Shown here: in pieces, positions 1-10,422 of the stretch
How positions within the stretch are numbered: position 1 is the first letter of the stretch
Layout of the letters: each line of letters starts with the position of its first letter
From: Steroidobacteraceae bacterium
GTDB taxonomy: Bacteria > Pseudomonadota > Gammaproteobacteria > Steroidobacterales > Steroidobacteraceae
NCBI GenBank assembly: GCA_019187185.1
Contig: JABAQU010000001.1
Location: 1-64,000 of the forward strand
Length of the DNA: 64,000 nucleotides
Reading direction: 5' to 3'
The notes under the pieces: model-generated
Told to the model about the DNA's origin: nothing
Seen by the model: the letters and a program-made list of their open reading frames with translations, nothing else
Databases searched by the model: none
Program-made: the position numbers and the translations under genes

Positions 1-267
1 GCGGCGGCGCGCGTCCTGCGCGGCGCGCCGGGGCTCGCATTGCTCGCGGCCGGCACCGACGGCACCGACGGGCCGACCGACGACGCGGGTGCGCTGGTCG
101 ACGGCGGCACCTGGCAGCGGATCCTCGATGCCGGGCTCGACCCCGGCGCCGCGCTTGCTCGCGCGGATGCGGGCACCGCGCTCGAGGCGGCGGGCGATCT
201 CGTGCACACGGGCCCGACCGGCACCAATGTCGGCGATCTCGTCATCGGTCTCTCGCACATGGTCTAA
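1..267 (+). CDS. glycerate 2-kinase (MOFRL family), C-terminal fragment
   Basis: Only the last 88 codons are present, because the window begins inside the gene. The reading frame is open from base 1 and stops at 267. The residues AAGTDGTDGPTDDAGALVDG, followed near the end by GPTGTNVGDL, match the conserved C-terminal core of GckA/TtuD-type glycerate 2-kinases (MOFRL domain). These phosphorylate D-glycerate to 2-phosphoglycerate in glycerate, glyoxylate or tartrate metabolism. The next gene starts 8 bp downstream on the same strand, so the two may be co-transcribed. The family assignment is firm. The N-terminal domain and the substrate cannot be checked here. Confidence 0.8.
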   Translation, partial: AAARVLRGAPGLALLAAGTDGTDGPTDDAGALVDGGTWQRILDAGLDPGAALARADAGTALEAAGDLVHTGPTGTNVGDLVIGLSHMV

Positions 268-275
268 TCCGGGCG

Positions 276-1520
276 ATGCGGCTGTTGTTGGTCGATCACG
301 ATCCGCGCTACCGGGCGCTCATCCGTCACCACGTGACGTGCCGCTGGCCCGACGCCGACGTCGTCACCTACAACCCGGTGCGGCGCGGACCGGTGGCCCC
401 GGAGTTCCTCGCGCAGGGCTTCGATGCGGTGCTGCTCGATTGCGACTCGCCACGAGGGGCGGGCTTCGGCTGGCTCGAAGACCTCGGTTCACGCCCCGGA
501 TTCGCGCCGGTGATCTTCTTCGCGCCCGACGACGAACTCGCGACGCGAGAGCGCGCCATCGAGGCGGGCGCATTCGACACGTTCGATCGCGCGTCGATCG
601 ACAACAGCCGGTTCCTCGATGCACTCGAGCGCGCGTCGAACGCGCACCTGGAGGCGCTGTCGGCCTGGCGCGGCAGCGACGAGGGATACGACGCCCGGCA
701 ATTCGGCGCCGCGCGCCTCACCGGCTACCGGCGCATCCGCGAGCTCGCGCGCGGCTCGGTGTCGGACCTGTATCTCGCCGAGAGCGAAGCGGTGGGCGAG
801 CTCGTCGTGCTGAAAGTCACGCATGCGCTGCGCAAGGCGAACGGCGTCGACCAGTCCTTCGACCGCTTCCTGCAGGAATACGAAATCGTGCGCCGACTGC
901 GCCACCCGAATGTCGTGCGCATCCACGACCTCGGCGTGATGGACGATTTCGCGTTCATCGTGATGGAATATTTCGCGGGCGGCGACCTGCGGCGGCGCAT
1001 GCGCTCGCCCGTCACCCTGCGCGAGGCGCTCGAGTTTGCGCTCGAGATCGCCCGTGCGCTCACCGCCGTGCACGATGCAGGCGTGCGTCATCGCGACCTG
1101 AAGCCCGGCAACGTGATGGTGCGCGACGACGGCAGCATTGCGCTGATCGATTTCGGGCTCGCGAAGCACGAGGCGCTCGCGTTCGAGATCACCGATACCG
1201 GCATGATCTTCGGCACGCCGCACTACATGAGCCCGGAGCAGGGGCACGGCCAGCCGACCGACGAACGCAGCGATCTCTACAGCCTCGGCGTGATGCTCTA
1301 CGAAATGCTCGCCCGTTCGAAGCCCTACGACGCCGACAACCCGATGGCGATCATCTACCTGCACGCGAAGGCACCCGTGCCGCGGCTGCCGGCGGAGTTC
1401 GCGCGTGCACAGCCCATCGTCGACCGGTTGATGGCGAAGGAGCCCGCTGCGCGCCTCGCGAATGCGCAGGAGGCAGCCGCCATTCTCGAGATGGCCATCG
1501 AGGAACTGGAATCCCCATGA
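276..1520 (+). CDS. receiver-like domain fused to a Hanks-type Ser/Thr protein kinase
   Basis: This 414-residue protein has two parts. Residues 1-120 look like a response-regulator receiver, with the acidic pair D7/D9 in VDHD and a candidate phosphoacceptor D55 in LLDCDSP. The usual receiver switch lysine is not visible, because the corresponding stretch reads DTFDRAS. Residues 150-410 form a protein kinase: ATP lysine K180 (VVLKV), catalytic HRDLKPGN at 272-279, DFGLAK at 292-297 and GTPHYMSPEQ near 313-322. The glycine-rich loop is poor (ARGSVSD). There is no transmembrane segment, so the kinase is probably cytosolic. Its stop overlaps the start of miaE by 4 bp. Targets are unknown. Confidence 0.85.
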   Translation: MRLLLVDHDPRYRALIRHHVTCRWPDADVVTYNPVRRGPVAPEFLAQGFDAVLLDCDSPRGAGFGWLEDLGSRPGFAPVIFFAPDDELATRERAIEAGAFDTFDRASIDNSRFLDALERASNAHLEALSAWRGSDEGYDARQFGAARLTGYRRIRELARGSVSDLYLAESEAVGELVVLKVTHALRKANGVDQSFDRFLQEYEIVRRLRHPNVVRIHDLGVMDDFAFIVMEYFAGGDLRRRMRSPVTLREALEFALEIARALTAVHDAGVRHRDLKPGNVMVRDDGSIALIDFGLAKHEALAFEITDTGMIFGTPHYMSPEQGHGQPTDERSDLYSLGVMLYEMLARSKPYDADNPMAIIYLHAKAPVPRLPAEFARAQPIVDRLMAKEPAARLANAQEAAAILEMAIEELESP

Positions 1521-2113
1521 GCGCAGCGTTGCTGGCTGCGCCCACGCCCGCGGCCTGGGTGGATGCGGCGGCCGCCCATTGGCAGATGCTCCTCACGGAC
1601 CACGCCAACTGCGAGAAGAAGGCGGCGTCGACCGCGCTCGCACTCATTTTTTCCTACCCGGAGGACACGGCCCTCGCAATCGCGCTCGCGCGCCTCGCGC
1701 GCGAGGAGCTGCGGCACTTCGAGCAGGTTGCGCGCCTGATGCAGCAGCTCGGCGTGCCGTTCGAGCGCCAGCAGCCGGGGCGCTATGCGACGGCGCTGCG
1801 GCGCCACGCGGCGAGCACCGAGCCGGGCCGCAAGGTCGACCTGCTGCTGATCGGTGCGCTGATCGAGGCCCGCTCCTGCGAGCGTTTCCGGCTGCTGGCG
1901 CCGCGCCTGCCCGGGCCGCTCGCCGCCTTCTACACCGATCTCGAGCGCGCCGAGGCACGGCATCACGAGCTCTATCTCGATCATGCACGCGCGAGCGCGG
2001 CCGGGATCGACTGGCAGCGTCGACTGCGCGATCTCGCGATGGTCGAGGCGGAGCTCGCGACCTCGCCCGATCCGGTCTTGCGGTTTCATTCGGGATGCCC
2101 GAACGTAGCGTGA
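1517..2113 (+). CDS. miaE: tRNA-(ms2io6A) hydroxylase MiaE
   Basis: This 198-residue protein has a ferritin-like di-iron fold. MiaE hydroxylates the isopentenyl group of 2-methylthio-N6-isopentenyladenosine at tRNA position 37. Candidate iron ligands are E33 (NCEKKA), E64 and H67 (EELRHF), E117 (IEARSCERF), and E146 and H149 (EARHHELYL), in the order expected for MiaE. The length is typical. The ATG at 1517 overlaps the stop of the kinase gene as ATGA, implying translational coupling. Part of a second open frame covers the same DNA but has no recognisable domain. Confidence 0.93.
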   Translation: MSAALLAAPTPAAWVDAAAAHWQMLLTDHANCEKKAASTALALIFSYPEDTALAIALARLAREELRHFEQVARLMQQLGVPFERQQPGRYATALRRHAASTEPGRKVDLLLIGALIEARSCERFRLLAPRLPGPLAAFYTDLERAEARHHELYLDHARASAAGIDWQRRLRDLAMVEAELATSPDPVLRFHSGCPNVA

Positions 2114-2145
2114 CGTTCGCGCGCATCCGCACGGGGAAAGAACCC

Positions 2146-3045
2146 ATGGTCCAGACGGCAATCGGCCTTTACGGCCTGCAGAAGTGGTATGACGGCGACT
2201 TCGCGCCCGTCGTGGACGTCGCCCGCGTCGCGGAGAAGGCGGGCATCGACCAGGTGAGTCTCACCGACCACGTGGTGATGGGGGAGAACATCGACAAGTA
2301 CCCCTACGGCAAGTTCCCGTCGCCGCTCGACTTCCCGTGGTTCGAGCCGATCACGGTCCTCGCGGCGATCGCCGGCGCCACCCGCGACATCCGGCTGTCG
2401 ACGGGCGTGCTGATTGCGCCGCTGCGTCCGGCTGCGCTGCTCGCGAAGCAGCTCGCGACGCTCGATGTGATGTCGCGCGGGCGCGTGAGCATCGGCGTCG
2501 GGGTCGGCTGGCAAAAAGAGGAATACGACGCCTGTGGCGTGCCGTGGGAGGGCCGCCATGCGCGCCTCGAGGAACAGGTGCGCGCGTGCAAGCTCCTCTG
2601 GCGCGAGGCGCCCGCGACCTATGAAGGTGCGACCGTGCGTCTTGCGCGCATCCACGCGTGGCCGCGGCCGGTGCAGGCGGGCGGGGTGCCGGTCTGGTTC
2701 GGGCTCGCTCCGAGCGCGCGCAATATCGAGCGCATTGCGGAGCTCGGCGATGGCTGGATTCCGATGGAGCAGCGTCCCGAGCCGCTCGCGGACCACATCG
2801 GCAAGCTGCGCCAGGCCTTCAGCGCGCGCGGGCGCGACCCGGCGGGCCTCGCCGTGCGCGTCGTGCTTCGTGCGGTCTTTCGCGGCGACGGCACGCCGGA
2901 TCTCGACGCGACGCTGGCCGCCGTGCCGGCGCTCGTGCGCGCCGGTGTGACCATGGTCGAACTGCTGCCGCTCGTGTTCTGCCGTGGCCCCGAAGACCTC
3001 GAGCCGTTCTGCAGGCGTGTGGCGGCGTTGAAGCGGGGGGCGTGA
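2146..3045 (+). CDS. LLM-class (luciferase-like) flavin oxidoreductase
   Basis: This 299-residue single-domain protein belongs to the bacterial luciferase/F420-dependent superfamily, close to the TIGR03619-type group. It starts MVQTAIGLYGLQKWYDGDF and shows the TIM-barrel elements SLTDHVV near residue 44, a TGVLIAPLR strand and GVGVGWQKEEY. Such enzymes use FMN or F420 to oxidise or reduce diverse compounds, and the substrate cannot be read from sequence. The ATG at 2146 fits the start of homology. The preceding stretch after miaE is short and the gene may be in the same transcript. It converges on lpxH, leaving 28 bp between the two stops. Confidence 0.75.
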   Translation: MVQTAIGLYGLQKWYDGDFAPVVDVARVAEKAGIDQVSLTDHVVMGENIDKYPYGKFPSPLDFPWFEPITVLAAIAGATRDIRLSTGVLIAPLRPAALLAKQLATLDVMSRGRVSIGVGVGWQKEEYDACGVPWEGRHARLEEQVRACKLLWREAPATYEGATVRLARIHAWPRPVQAGGVPVWFGLAPSARNIERIAELGDGWIPMEQRPEPLADHIGKLRQAFSARGRDPAGLAVRVVLRAVFRGDGTPDLDATLAAVPALVRAGVTMVELLPLVFCRGPEDLEPFCRRVAALKRGA

Positions 3046-3073
3046 ACCGCGTGCGTGCGGCGAGCGACGGGCG

Positions 3074-3799
3074 TTACCCGCGCGGCAGGGCGCGCAGGCG
3101 GTAGCCCGACTCGTCCCATTCGATCACGCTGCCCTGATCGTACCAGGCGCCGAGCACGAGGCGCGTGCGCGAACGGCCGTCGACCGCGAACTCGTGCACG
3201 CCCTGGCGGTGTGTGTGGCCGTGGATCACGACGTCGACCGCGCAGGTCCGCACCGCCACCTCGATCGCCTGCGGGTTCACGTCCATGATCTCGGGGATCG
3301 TGCGGCGCGTGTGCGCGCGGCTGCCGGCGCGGGCCTCGTCGGCGAGGAGCTTGCGCGTCGCGAGCGGCAGCGCGAGCAGGCGCTGCTGCCAGGCGGGGTC
3401 GCGCACGATCGTGCGCAGCTCCTGGTACTTCACGTCGTCGGTGCAGAAGAGATCACCGTGCGCGAGCAGCGTGCGCACGCCCTCGATGTCGGTGACCACG
3501 GGGTCCGGGATCAGGTGGCAACCCGTCCGTGCCGCGAATTCCCGGCCGAGCAGGAAGTCGCGGTTGCCGTGCATCACGAAGCAGGGTGTACCGCCGGCGG
3601 TGTAGTCGGCGAGGGCCACGCAGATGCGCCGGCGCTCCGCGTCGTCGTCATCGTCGCCGACCCAGGATTCGAACAGGTCACCGAGGATGTAGAGCACGCG
3701 CGCCGCGCGCGCCTCGCCGCGCAGGAACGCGATGAATTGGTCGCCCGCCTCGGGCGCAGACCCGTCGAGGTGCAGGTCCGAGACGAAGAGGCGTGTCAC
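3074..3799 (-). CDS. lpxH: UDP-2,3-diacylglucosamine diphosphatase LpxH
   Basis: This 241-residue calcineurin-like metallophosphoesterase hydrolyses UDP-2,3-diacylglucosamine to lipid X in lipid A synthesis, at the inner face of the inner membrane. Metal-binding motifs are clear: D8-L-H10 (SDLHLDG), GDLFE around D41, GNRD at 78-81, a later AHGD and GHTH near residue 197. Its GTG start overlaps the stop of the upstream cyclophilin gene by 4 bp (GTGA), so the two form one reverse operon. A much longer open frame continues upstream through ppi and gltX but is only an antisense extension. The family is recognised with high confidence. Confidence 0.94.
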   Translation of the reverse strand: MTRLFVSDLHLDGSAPEAGDQFIAFLRGEARAARVLYILGDLFESWVGDDDDDAERRRICVALADYTAGGTPCFVMHGNRDFLLGREFAARTGCHLIPDPVVTDIEGVRTLLAHGDLFCTDDVKYQELRTIVRDPAWQQRLLALPLATRKLLADEARAGSRAHTRRTIPEIMDVNPQAIEVAVRTCAVDVVIHGHTHRQGVHEFAVDGRSRTRLVLGAWYDQGSVIEWDESGYRLRALPRG

Positions 3800-4473
3800 T
3801 GGCCCGTCGGCGGCGGATCGGTGGGGGCCGCCGGCGCCGGCGCGGGTTTCGCCGCCGGGGCGGGGGTCGGCACGGCCGGCAACGTTTCCTCCCGCGGCGT
3901 GCCGCCGATCAGCTCGATGCTGCGAATCACCACGGGCGTGAGCGGCGCATCGGACTTGAGCGTCGCGACGGCGCCCGTCGGCTGCACCGAAATGCGGTCG
4001 ACGACATCCATGCCCTCGATCACCTGGCCGAAGACGGCGTAACCCCACCGGGTCGGCAACGGGTCGAGGTCCGCGTTGTTGCCGACATTGACGTAGAACT
4101 GCGCATCGCCCGAATGAGGCGATGCGGCGCGCGCAAGCCCGACGGCGCCGCGCAGGTTCTGCAGGCCGTTGCCCGATTCGTTCGGGATCGGGTCGTGTGC
4201 GGGCTTCAAGGTGTACTCCGGTGTCACGCCGCCGCCCTGGATCACGAAGTTCGCGATTACGCGATGAAAGAGCGTGTTCGTGTAGTGGCCTTCCTTGACG
4301 TAGCGCAGGAAGTTCGCGACGGTGAGCGGCGCGCGCTCCGGGTTCAGCTCGATCACGAAGCTGCCGAGCGAAGTCGTGACGCGTACGCGCGGGGCATCGG
4401 CCGCATGGGCGGCGGTGGCGAGCAGGATTGCGCCGGCGAGGGCGGCGAAACGGTGGACGATATGCTGGGTCAT
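3796..4473 (-). CDS. periplasmic cyclophilin-type peptidyl-prolyl isomerase
   Basis: This is a 225-residue cyclophilin with a signal peptide at residues 1-24 (cleavage after ATAAHA), so it acts in the periplasm. The PpiA/PpiB core is present: LFHRVIANFVIQGG, the FYVNV strand and a late FGQVIEGMDVVD. The isomerase core ends near residue 190. The last ~35 residues are a Pro/Ala-rich tail, which many cyclophilins lack. The gene is followed directly by lpxH with a 4-bp overlap and is divergent from gltX, leaving 25 bp between the two starts that must hold both promoters or their edges. PpiA/PpiB naming is not resolved. Confidence 0.9.
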   Translation of the reverse strand: MTQHIVHRFAALAGAILLATAAHAADAPRVRVTTSLGSFVIELNPERAPLTVANFLRYVKEGHYTNTLFHRVIANFVIQGGGVTPEYTLKPAHDPIPNESGNGLQNLRGAVGLARAASPHSGDAQFYVNVGNNADLDPLPTRWGYAVFGQVIEGMDVVDRISVQPTGAVATLKSDAPLTPVVIRSIELIGGTPREETLPAVPTPAPAAKPAPAPAAPTDPPPTGQ

Positions 4474-4498
4474 CCGCGCATTCTAGCAATCCCTTAAG

Positions 4499-5917
4499 AT
4501 GTCGTTCATGTCCGAGCCGATCCGCGTCACCCGCTTCGCACCGAGCCCCACGGGCGCGCTGCATCTCGGCAACGCGCGCACCGCGCTGCTGAATTTCCTG
4601 TATGCACGCCAGGCCGGCGGGCGATTCCTGCTGCGCATCGAGGACACGGACGCCGGGCGTTCGACCGACGCGTATCTCGCGGCGCTCGTCGACGACCTGC
4701 GTTGGCTCGGGCTCGACTGGGACGAAGGGCCCGATGTGGGCGGCCCCGCCGCGCCCTACCGCCAGTCCGAACGCACCGGGCTCTACGCGGATTTCCAGGA
4801 GCGGCTCCAGGTCACCGGTGCGGCGTATCCATGCTATTGCACGCCTGCCGAGCTCGAACTGTCGCGCAAGGCCCTGCTCGCGGCCGGCAAGCCGCCGCGT
4901 TACGCGGGCACGTGCCGCGAGCTGACCGCCGCGCAGCGGCGCGATCGCGAGGCGCGCGACCTCGCATCGACCCTGCGCTTTCGCGTCCGCCCGGGCGACA
5001 CGGTCGCCTTCGACGATTTCGTCTACGGGCCGCAGCGCTTCGCGACCGACGACATCGGTGATTTCATCGTGCGCCGTGCGGATGGCTCGGCGGCGTTCTT
5101 CTTCTGCAACGCGCTCGACGACGCACTGATGGGTGTCACGCACGTATTGCGTGGCGAGGATCACCTGACGAACACGCCGCGGCAGATCCTGGTCCTCGGC
5201 GCGCTCGGGCTGCCGGTTCCGGCATACGGCCATGTCTCGCTGATCGTCGGCGACGACGGTGCACCGCTGTCGAAGCGTCATGGCGCGACGAGCCTCGCCG
5301 AACTGCGGGCACAGGGCTACCTCGCCGCGGCCGTGCGCAATCATCTGTTCCGCCTGGGTCATTCCACGTCGCTGCAGGGCGTGCTCGCGCCAGACGCCAT
5401 GGCAGCCGCCTTCGATCGTCGGCATCTCGGACGCTCGCCGAGTCGCTTCGACATCGCGCAGCTCGGCGTGTGGCAGCGGGAAGCGGTGCATGCACTCACG
5501 GACGACGAGTTCGCGCAGTGGGCGGGCGCGGCGCTGCCCCCGGCCCTCGAGCCGGCCGCGCGCGCAGCGTTCATCGGTGCGGTGCGGCCGAATGTCCTCT
5601 TTCCGCTCGATGTGCGCGCGTGGGCCGAGGTCGTGTTCGGCGCGGCGCCGCACTTGTCCGCGGACGCCGAAGCCGTGGTGCGCGACGCGGGCGGCGGGTT
5701 TTTCGATGCCGCGGCCGCCGCCGCCGCCGCGAGCGACAACGATCTCGCGATGATCGCCGCCGCGATCCGCGACGCGACGGGCCGCAAGGGCCCGGCGCTC
5801 TACAAGCCGCTGCGCCTCGCGCTGACCGGCCTCGACCACGGCCCCGAGCTCGCGCCCCTGCTGCGCGCGATGCCGCGGGCCACGACACACGACCGACTCA
5901 AGCGCTACGCACGGTGA
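4499..5917 (+). CDS. gltX: glutamate--tRNA ligase
   Basis: This class I aminoacyl-tRNA synthetase charges tRNA-Glu. The HIGH-type motif is HLGN at residues 22-25, within [12 protein letters not shown]. The KMSKS-type motif is LSKRHG near residue 257. A Cys-rich CYCTPAEL stretch lies in the zinc-binding region. At 472 residues the length is normal. A second in-frame ATG at 4508 (MSEPIRV) is an equally good start. GluQ (the queuosine-modifying paralogue) is excluded because the C-terminal anticodon-binding domain is present. cysS follows after only 2 bp, so the two synthetases share a transcript. A run of nine alanines near residues 402-410 is a low-complexity oddity. Confidence 0.96.
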   Translation: MSFMSEPIRVTRFAPSPTGALHLGNARTALLNFLYARQAGGRFLLRIEDTDAGRSTDAYLAALVDDLRWLGLDWDEGPDVGGPAAPYRQSERTGLYADFQERLQVTGAAYPCYCTPAELELSRKALLAAGKPPRYAGTCRELTAAQRRDREARDLASTLRFRVRPGDTVAFDDFVYGPQRFATDDIGDFIVRRADGSAAFFFCNALDDALMGVTHVLRGEDHLTNTPRQILVLGALGLPVPAYGHVSLIVGDDGAPLSKRHGATSLAELRAQGYLAAAVRNHLFRLGHSTSLQGVLAPDAMAAAFDRRHLGRSPSRFDIAQLGVWQREAVHALTDDEFAQWAGAALPPALEPAARAAFIGAVRPNVLFPLDVRAWAEVVFGAAPHLSADAEAVVRDAGGGFFDAAAAAAAASDNDLAMIAAAIRDATGRKGPALYKPLRLALTGLDHGPELAPLLRAMPRATTHDRLKRYAR

Positions 5918-5919
5918 CC

Positions 5920-7303
<1,384 letters not shown>

Positions 7304-7326
<23 letters not shown>

Positions 7327-8626
7327 GCGCGGCGAGAAAGCCTGTGTGCCAGGCGCGCAGGTCGCGGGACCGCAGCGCCGCGAGCATCGCCGTGTGACGC
7401 GCCTGCCGCTCATCGAGCGGCATCGCGAGCGCGGCTTCGATCGCCTGCGACACGCTGCGCAGGTCATAGGGGTTGACGATCACGGCCCCGTCGAGCTCGC
7501 GGGCGGCGCCCGCGAGCGAGGAGAGGATCAGCGCGCCCGGGTCCGCCGGGTCCTGCGCGGCCACGAACTCCTTGGCGACGAGATTCATGCCGTCGCGCAG
7601 CGGTGTCACGAGCCCGACCTGCGCGGCCCGCAGGAAGCCCATCAGCGTGCCGTGCGGGAAATTGCGGTTGAGGTAGCGCAGGGGCGTCCAGTCGGTGTCG
7701 GCGAAGCGCCCGTTCGTGCGTCCAGTCGCCTGTTCGAGCGCCGCGCGGATCTCGGCATAGGCCTGGATGTCGTCCCGGCTCAGGGGCGCAATCTGCAGGT
7801 AGATCAGGCGGCCGCGACGCCCCGCGTGGCGCTCGAGGAAGCGCTGGTACGCGCTGAAACGCTCGACGAGGCCCTTGCTGTAATCGAGCCGGTCGACGCC
7901 GATCATCAGCGGCCGGCCGATGAGTCCGGTGATCATGCGCCGCACCGGCTCGGTGCGCATCGCCGCGGCGGCTTCGGCGATCACGGCATCGACGTCGATG
8001 CCGATCGGGAAGGCGCCGGTCGTGATGCGCGCGGCGCTCGAGCGCAGCGACTGCTCGTCGGCTTCGGTCTGCAGGCCGACGAGGTCATAGTGTTCGAGGT
8101 CGCGCACGAGTTCGGCGTACGGCGGCAGCAGGCGCAGCACCTCGAGGTGCGGGAACGGGATGTGCAGGAAAAAGCCGATCGGCTGCGTGACGCCGAGCGA
8201 GCGCAGCTCGCGCGCGAGCGGAATCAGGTGATAGTCGTGCACCCAGATGCGATCGTCCGGCCGCAGCAGCGGCAGCAGTTGCTCGGCGAAGCGGCGATTG
8301 ACCGCCCGATAGCCGAGGTGCCACTCGTGGTCGTAGCGGAAGCGGTCGGTCAGGTAGTGAAAGAGCGGCCACAGTGTCGTGTTGCAGAAGCCGCGGTAGT
8401 AGCGATCGTAATCGGCCTGGGTCAGCGAGATCGTCGCGTAGGTGATCTCGCCGCGCGTGACGATCTCGGGTGTCGGGGGTGGATTCGCCTCGAGCTCGCC
8501 GCTCCAGCCGAACCACAGGCCACCGGTGTCGCGCATCGCCGCGAGCACGCCGACGGCGAGCCCGCCCGGAGCTGCCGCGCGGCGCGGCACCGTGATGCGG
8601 TTCGACACACAGACGAGGCGGCTCAC
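7304..8626 (-). CDS. otsA: alpha,alpha-trehalose-phosphate synthase OtsA
   Basis: This is a 440-residue GT20 glycosyltransferase that makes trehalose 6-phosphate from UDP-glucose and glucose 6-phosphate. Hallmarks are [37 protein letters not shown] and [14 protein letters not shown], the last forming the nucleotide-sugar site. The GTG start at 8626 overlaps the stop of the GH15 gene by 4 bp. It is the last gene of the reverse otsB-GH15-otsA operon and runs into the convergent cysS gene. Confidence in function is high. Osmotic or stress regulation is typical for the family but is not shown by the sequence. Confidence 0.95.
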
Positions 8627-10422
8627 AACGCGGACTCCCACGGCCGCGACAGGCGCATCGCCGCATTGATGATGCCGACGAGACTGTAGGTCTGCGGAAA
8701 ATTGCCCCACAGCTCGCCCGTCGCCGGGTCGAGGTCCTCGGACAGGAGCCCCACATGATTGCAGCGTGCGAGCATCGTCTCGAACAGCTCGCGCGCCTCG
8801 CCCACGCGCCCGGCGCCGGCGAGGGCATTGATGTACCAGAACGTGCACACGTTGAACGCGACGGTCGGCACGCCGAAATCGTCGGCGCGGTCGTAACGGG
8901 CGATGAACCCGTCGCGCTTCAGGCGCCGCTCGATCAGCGCGAGCGTACCGAGGAAGCGCGGATCGTCGTACGGCACGAGGCCGATCTCGGGCAAGAGCAG
9001 CAGGCTCGCGTCGGCGCCGGTGCCGCCGGGCACGTCGACGAAGCTGCCGAGCGATGCATTCCAGCCGTGCTCGAGCACGTACTTGCGCGCCGCTTCGGCC
9101 CGTTCACGCCACAAGGATGCATCCGGTTCGCCGAAATGCGCGTGCAGGTGTGCGAGCCGGTCGAGCGCCGCCCAGCACATCGCGCTCGAGAAGGTGTGCA
9201 CTTCGCTGCGTGTGCGAAATTCCCACAGCCCCGCGTCGGGCTCGGCGTGCAGTGCCCAGGCGTGCTCGCCGAGCACGGTCAGCTGCCGCAGCGCCTCGAT
9301 GCCGGCGCGCTCGCGCAGCCGCTCGTCGTAGAACGCCTGCATCGCCGACAGCACGACCGCGCCGTAGGCGTCGTTCTGCCGCTGCCGCCAGGCCGCGTTG
9401 CCGACGCGTACCGGCCCCATCCCGCGGTAGCCGTCGAGCGCCGTCGCGATGCGCTCCTCGACCGTCGACTCCCCGCTGATGCCGTAGAGCGGCTGCAATG
9501 CGTAGTCCTTCGCATCCGCCGCGACGTTGACGATGAAGCGCAGGTACGACTCCATCGTGCGCGTGGCCCCGAGGCGGTTCAGCGCCTTCACCGTGAACAG
9601 GCTGTCGCGCACCCAGCAGTAGCGGTAGTCCCAGTTGCGTGCGCTGCCGGGTGCCTCGGGGATCGACGTGGTCAGCGCCGCGACGATCGCGCCGGTGTCC
9701 TCGTAGCTGCACAGCTTCAGCGTGATCGCCGCGCGCACGACTTCGCGCTGCCACTCGAACGGCACCGCGAGCGTGCGCACCCAGTCGCGCCAGTAATCCG
9801 TGGTCGCCGCGAGGAACCGTGCGCCGAGGCCGCCGACCGATTCCGCGATCGACTCGTCGGTGCCGAGGACCAACGTGAGCGTGTCCTCGAGCGCGAACCA
9901 GCGCTCCTCGAGCACGTAGTCGAGGCTCGCGTCGGTCGTGAGGCGCAGGTCGAGCGTCTCCCCGACATAGCGGATGTGGTGGCTGCCGCGGCGCACCGCG
10001 AATTGCCCTTCGCCGTAGCGCGCCCGCGGCCGCAGGCGCACGCGGATGCGCGGGCGGCCCGACGCAACCTCGACGGTGCGCACGATCATCGTCGGACGGA
10101 ACATGCGGTCGAACTGGCGAAAGCGCGGGCAGAAATCGACGATGCGCACCGCGGCGCCGTCGAGCGCCTCGAGGCGTGTCTCGACGATTGCGGTATTGCG
10201 CAGATACTGCTGCGTGCTGCGCGCATAGCCGGCGAGCTCGACATCGAAATATCCCGTGTCCCCGCCGCCGAGCAGGCTGCAGAACACCGGGTCGCCGTCG
10301 AGCCGCGGCAGGCAGGTGAACACGTGGCGCGCGCGCAGGTCGATCAGCGACGCGATCGAGCAGTTGCCGATGACCGCGAGATCGAGGCTCTGGCGTGCAT
10401 CGCCCGTTGCTGCGCTGCTCAC
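8623..10422 (-). CDS. glycoside hydrolase family 15 (glucoamylase/trehalase-like)
   Basis: This 599-residue GH15 protein starts at a GTG that overlaps the stop of otsB by 4 bp. The N-terminal beta-sandwich domain (SLDLAVIGNCSIASLIDL) is followed by an (alpha/alpha)6 barrel with RNWDYRYCWVRDS, DGYRGMGPVR and a C-terminal GLLSEDLDP segment that carries a general acid/base candidate. There is no signal peptide, so it acts in the cytosol. Family members of this architecture between otsB and otsA are annotated as glucoamylase-like or trehalase. The position suggests trehalose or malto-oligosaccharide turnover, but the substrate is an inference. Confidence 0.88.
   Translation of the reverse strand: MSSAATGDARQSLDLAVIGNCSIASLIDLRARHVFTCLPRLDGDPVFCSLLGGGDTGYFDVELAGYARSTQQYLRNTAIVETRLEALDGAAVRIVDFCPRFRQFDRMFRPTMIVRTVEVASGRPRIRVRLRPRARYGEGQFAVRRGSHHIRYVGETLDLRLTTDASLDYVLEERWFALEDTLTLVLGTDESIAESVGGLGARFLAATTDYWRDWVRTLAVPFEWQREVVRAAITLKLCSYEDTGAIVAALTTSIPEAPGSARNWDYRYCWVRDSLFTVKALNRLGATRTMESYLRFIVNVAADAKDYALQPLYGISGESTVEERIATALDGYRGMGPVRVGNAAWRQRQNDAYGAVVLSAMQAFYDERLRERAGIEALRQLTVLGEHAWALHAEPDAGLWEFRTRSEVHTFSSAMCWAALDRLAHLHAHFGEPDASLWRERAEAARKYVLEHGWNASLGSFVDVPGGTGADASLLLLPEIGLVPYDDPRFLGTLALIERRLKRDGFIARYDRADDFGVPTVAFNVCTFWYINALAGAGRVGEARELFETMLARCNHVGLLSEDLDPATGELWGNFPQTYSLVGIINAAMRLSRPWESAL

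Noticed and set aside
89-1500. A forward frame overlapping the kinase gene and continuous with miaE
   Set aside because: Its product is almost entirely Arg/Ala/Pro before the miaE start, while the alternative frame encodes a kinase with HRD and DFG motifs. miaE starts at 1517.
3074-5890. A reverse open frame of over 900 codons that includes lpxH
   Set aside because: Only the last 241 codons match a family (LpxH). The remainder runs antisense to gltX and out of frame with the cyclophilin gene, giving Arg/Ala-rich sequence typical of GC-rich shadow frames.
4499-5917. Glutamyl-Q tRNA(Asp) synthetase (GluQ) instead of GltX
   Set aside because: GluQ proteins are about 300 residues and lack the anticodon-binding domain. 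This protein has 472 residues with a full C-terminal domain.
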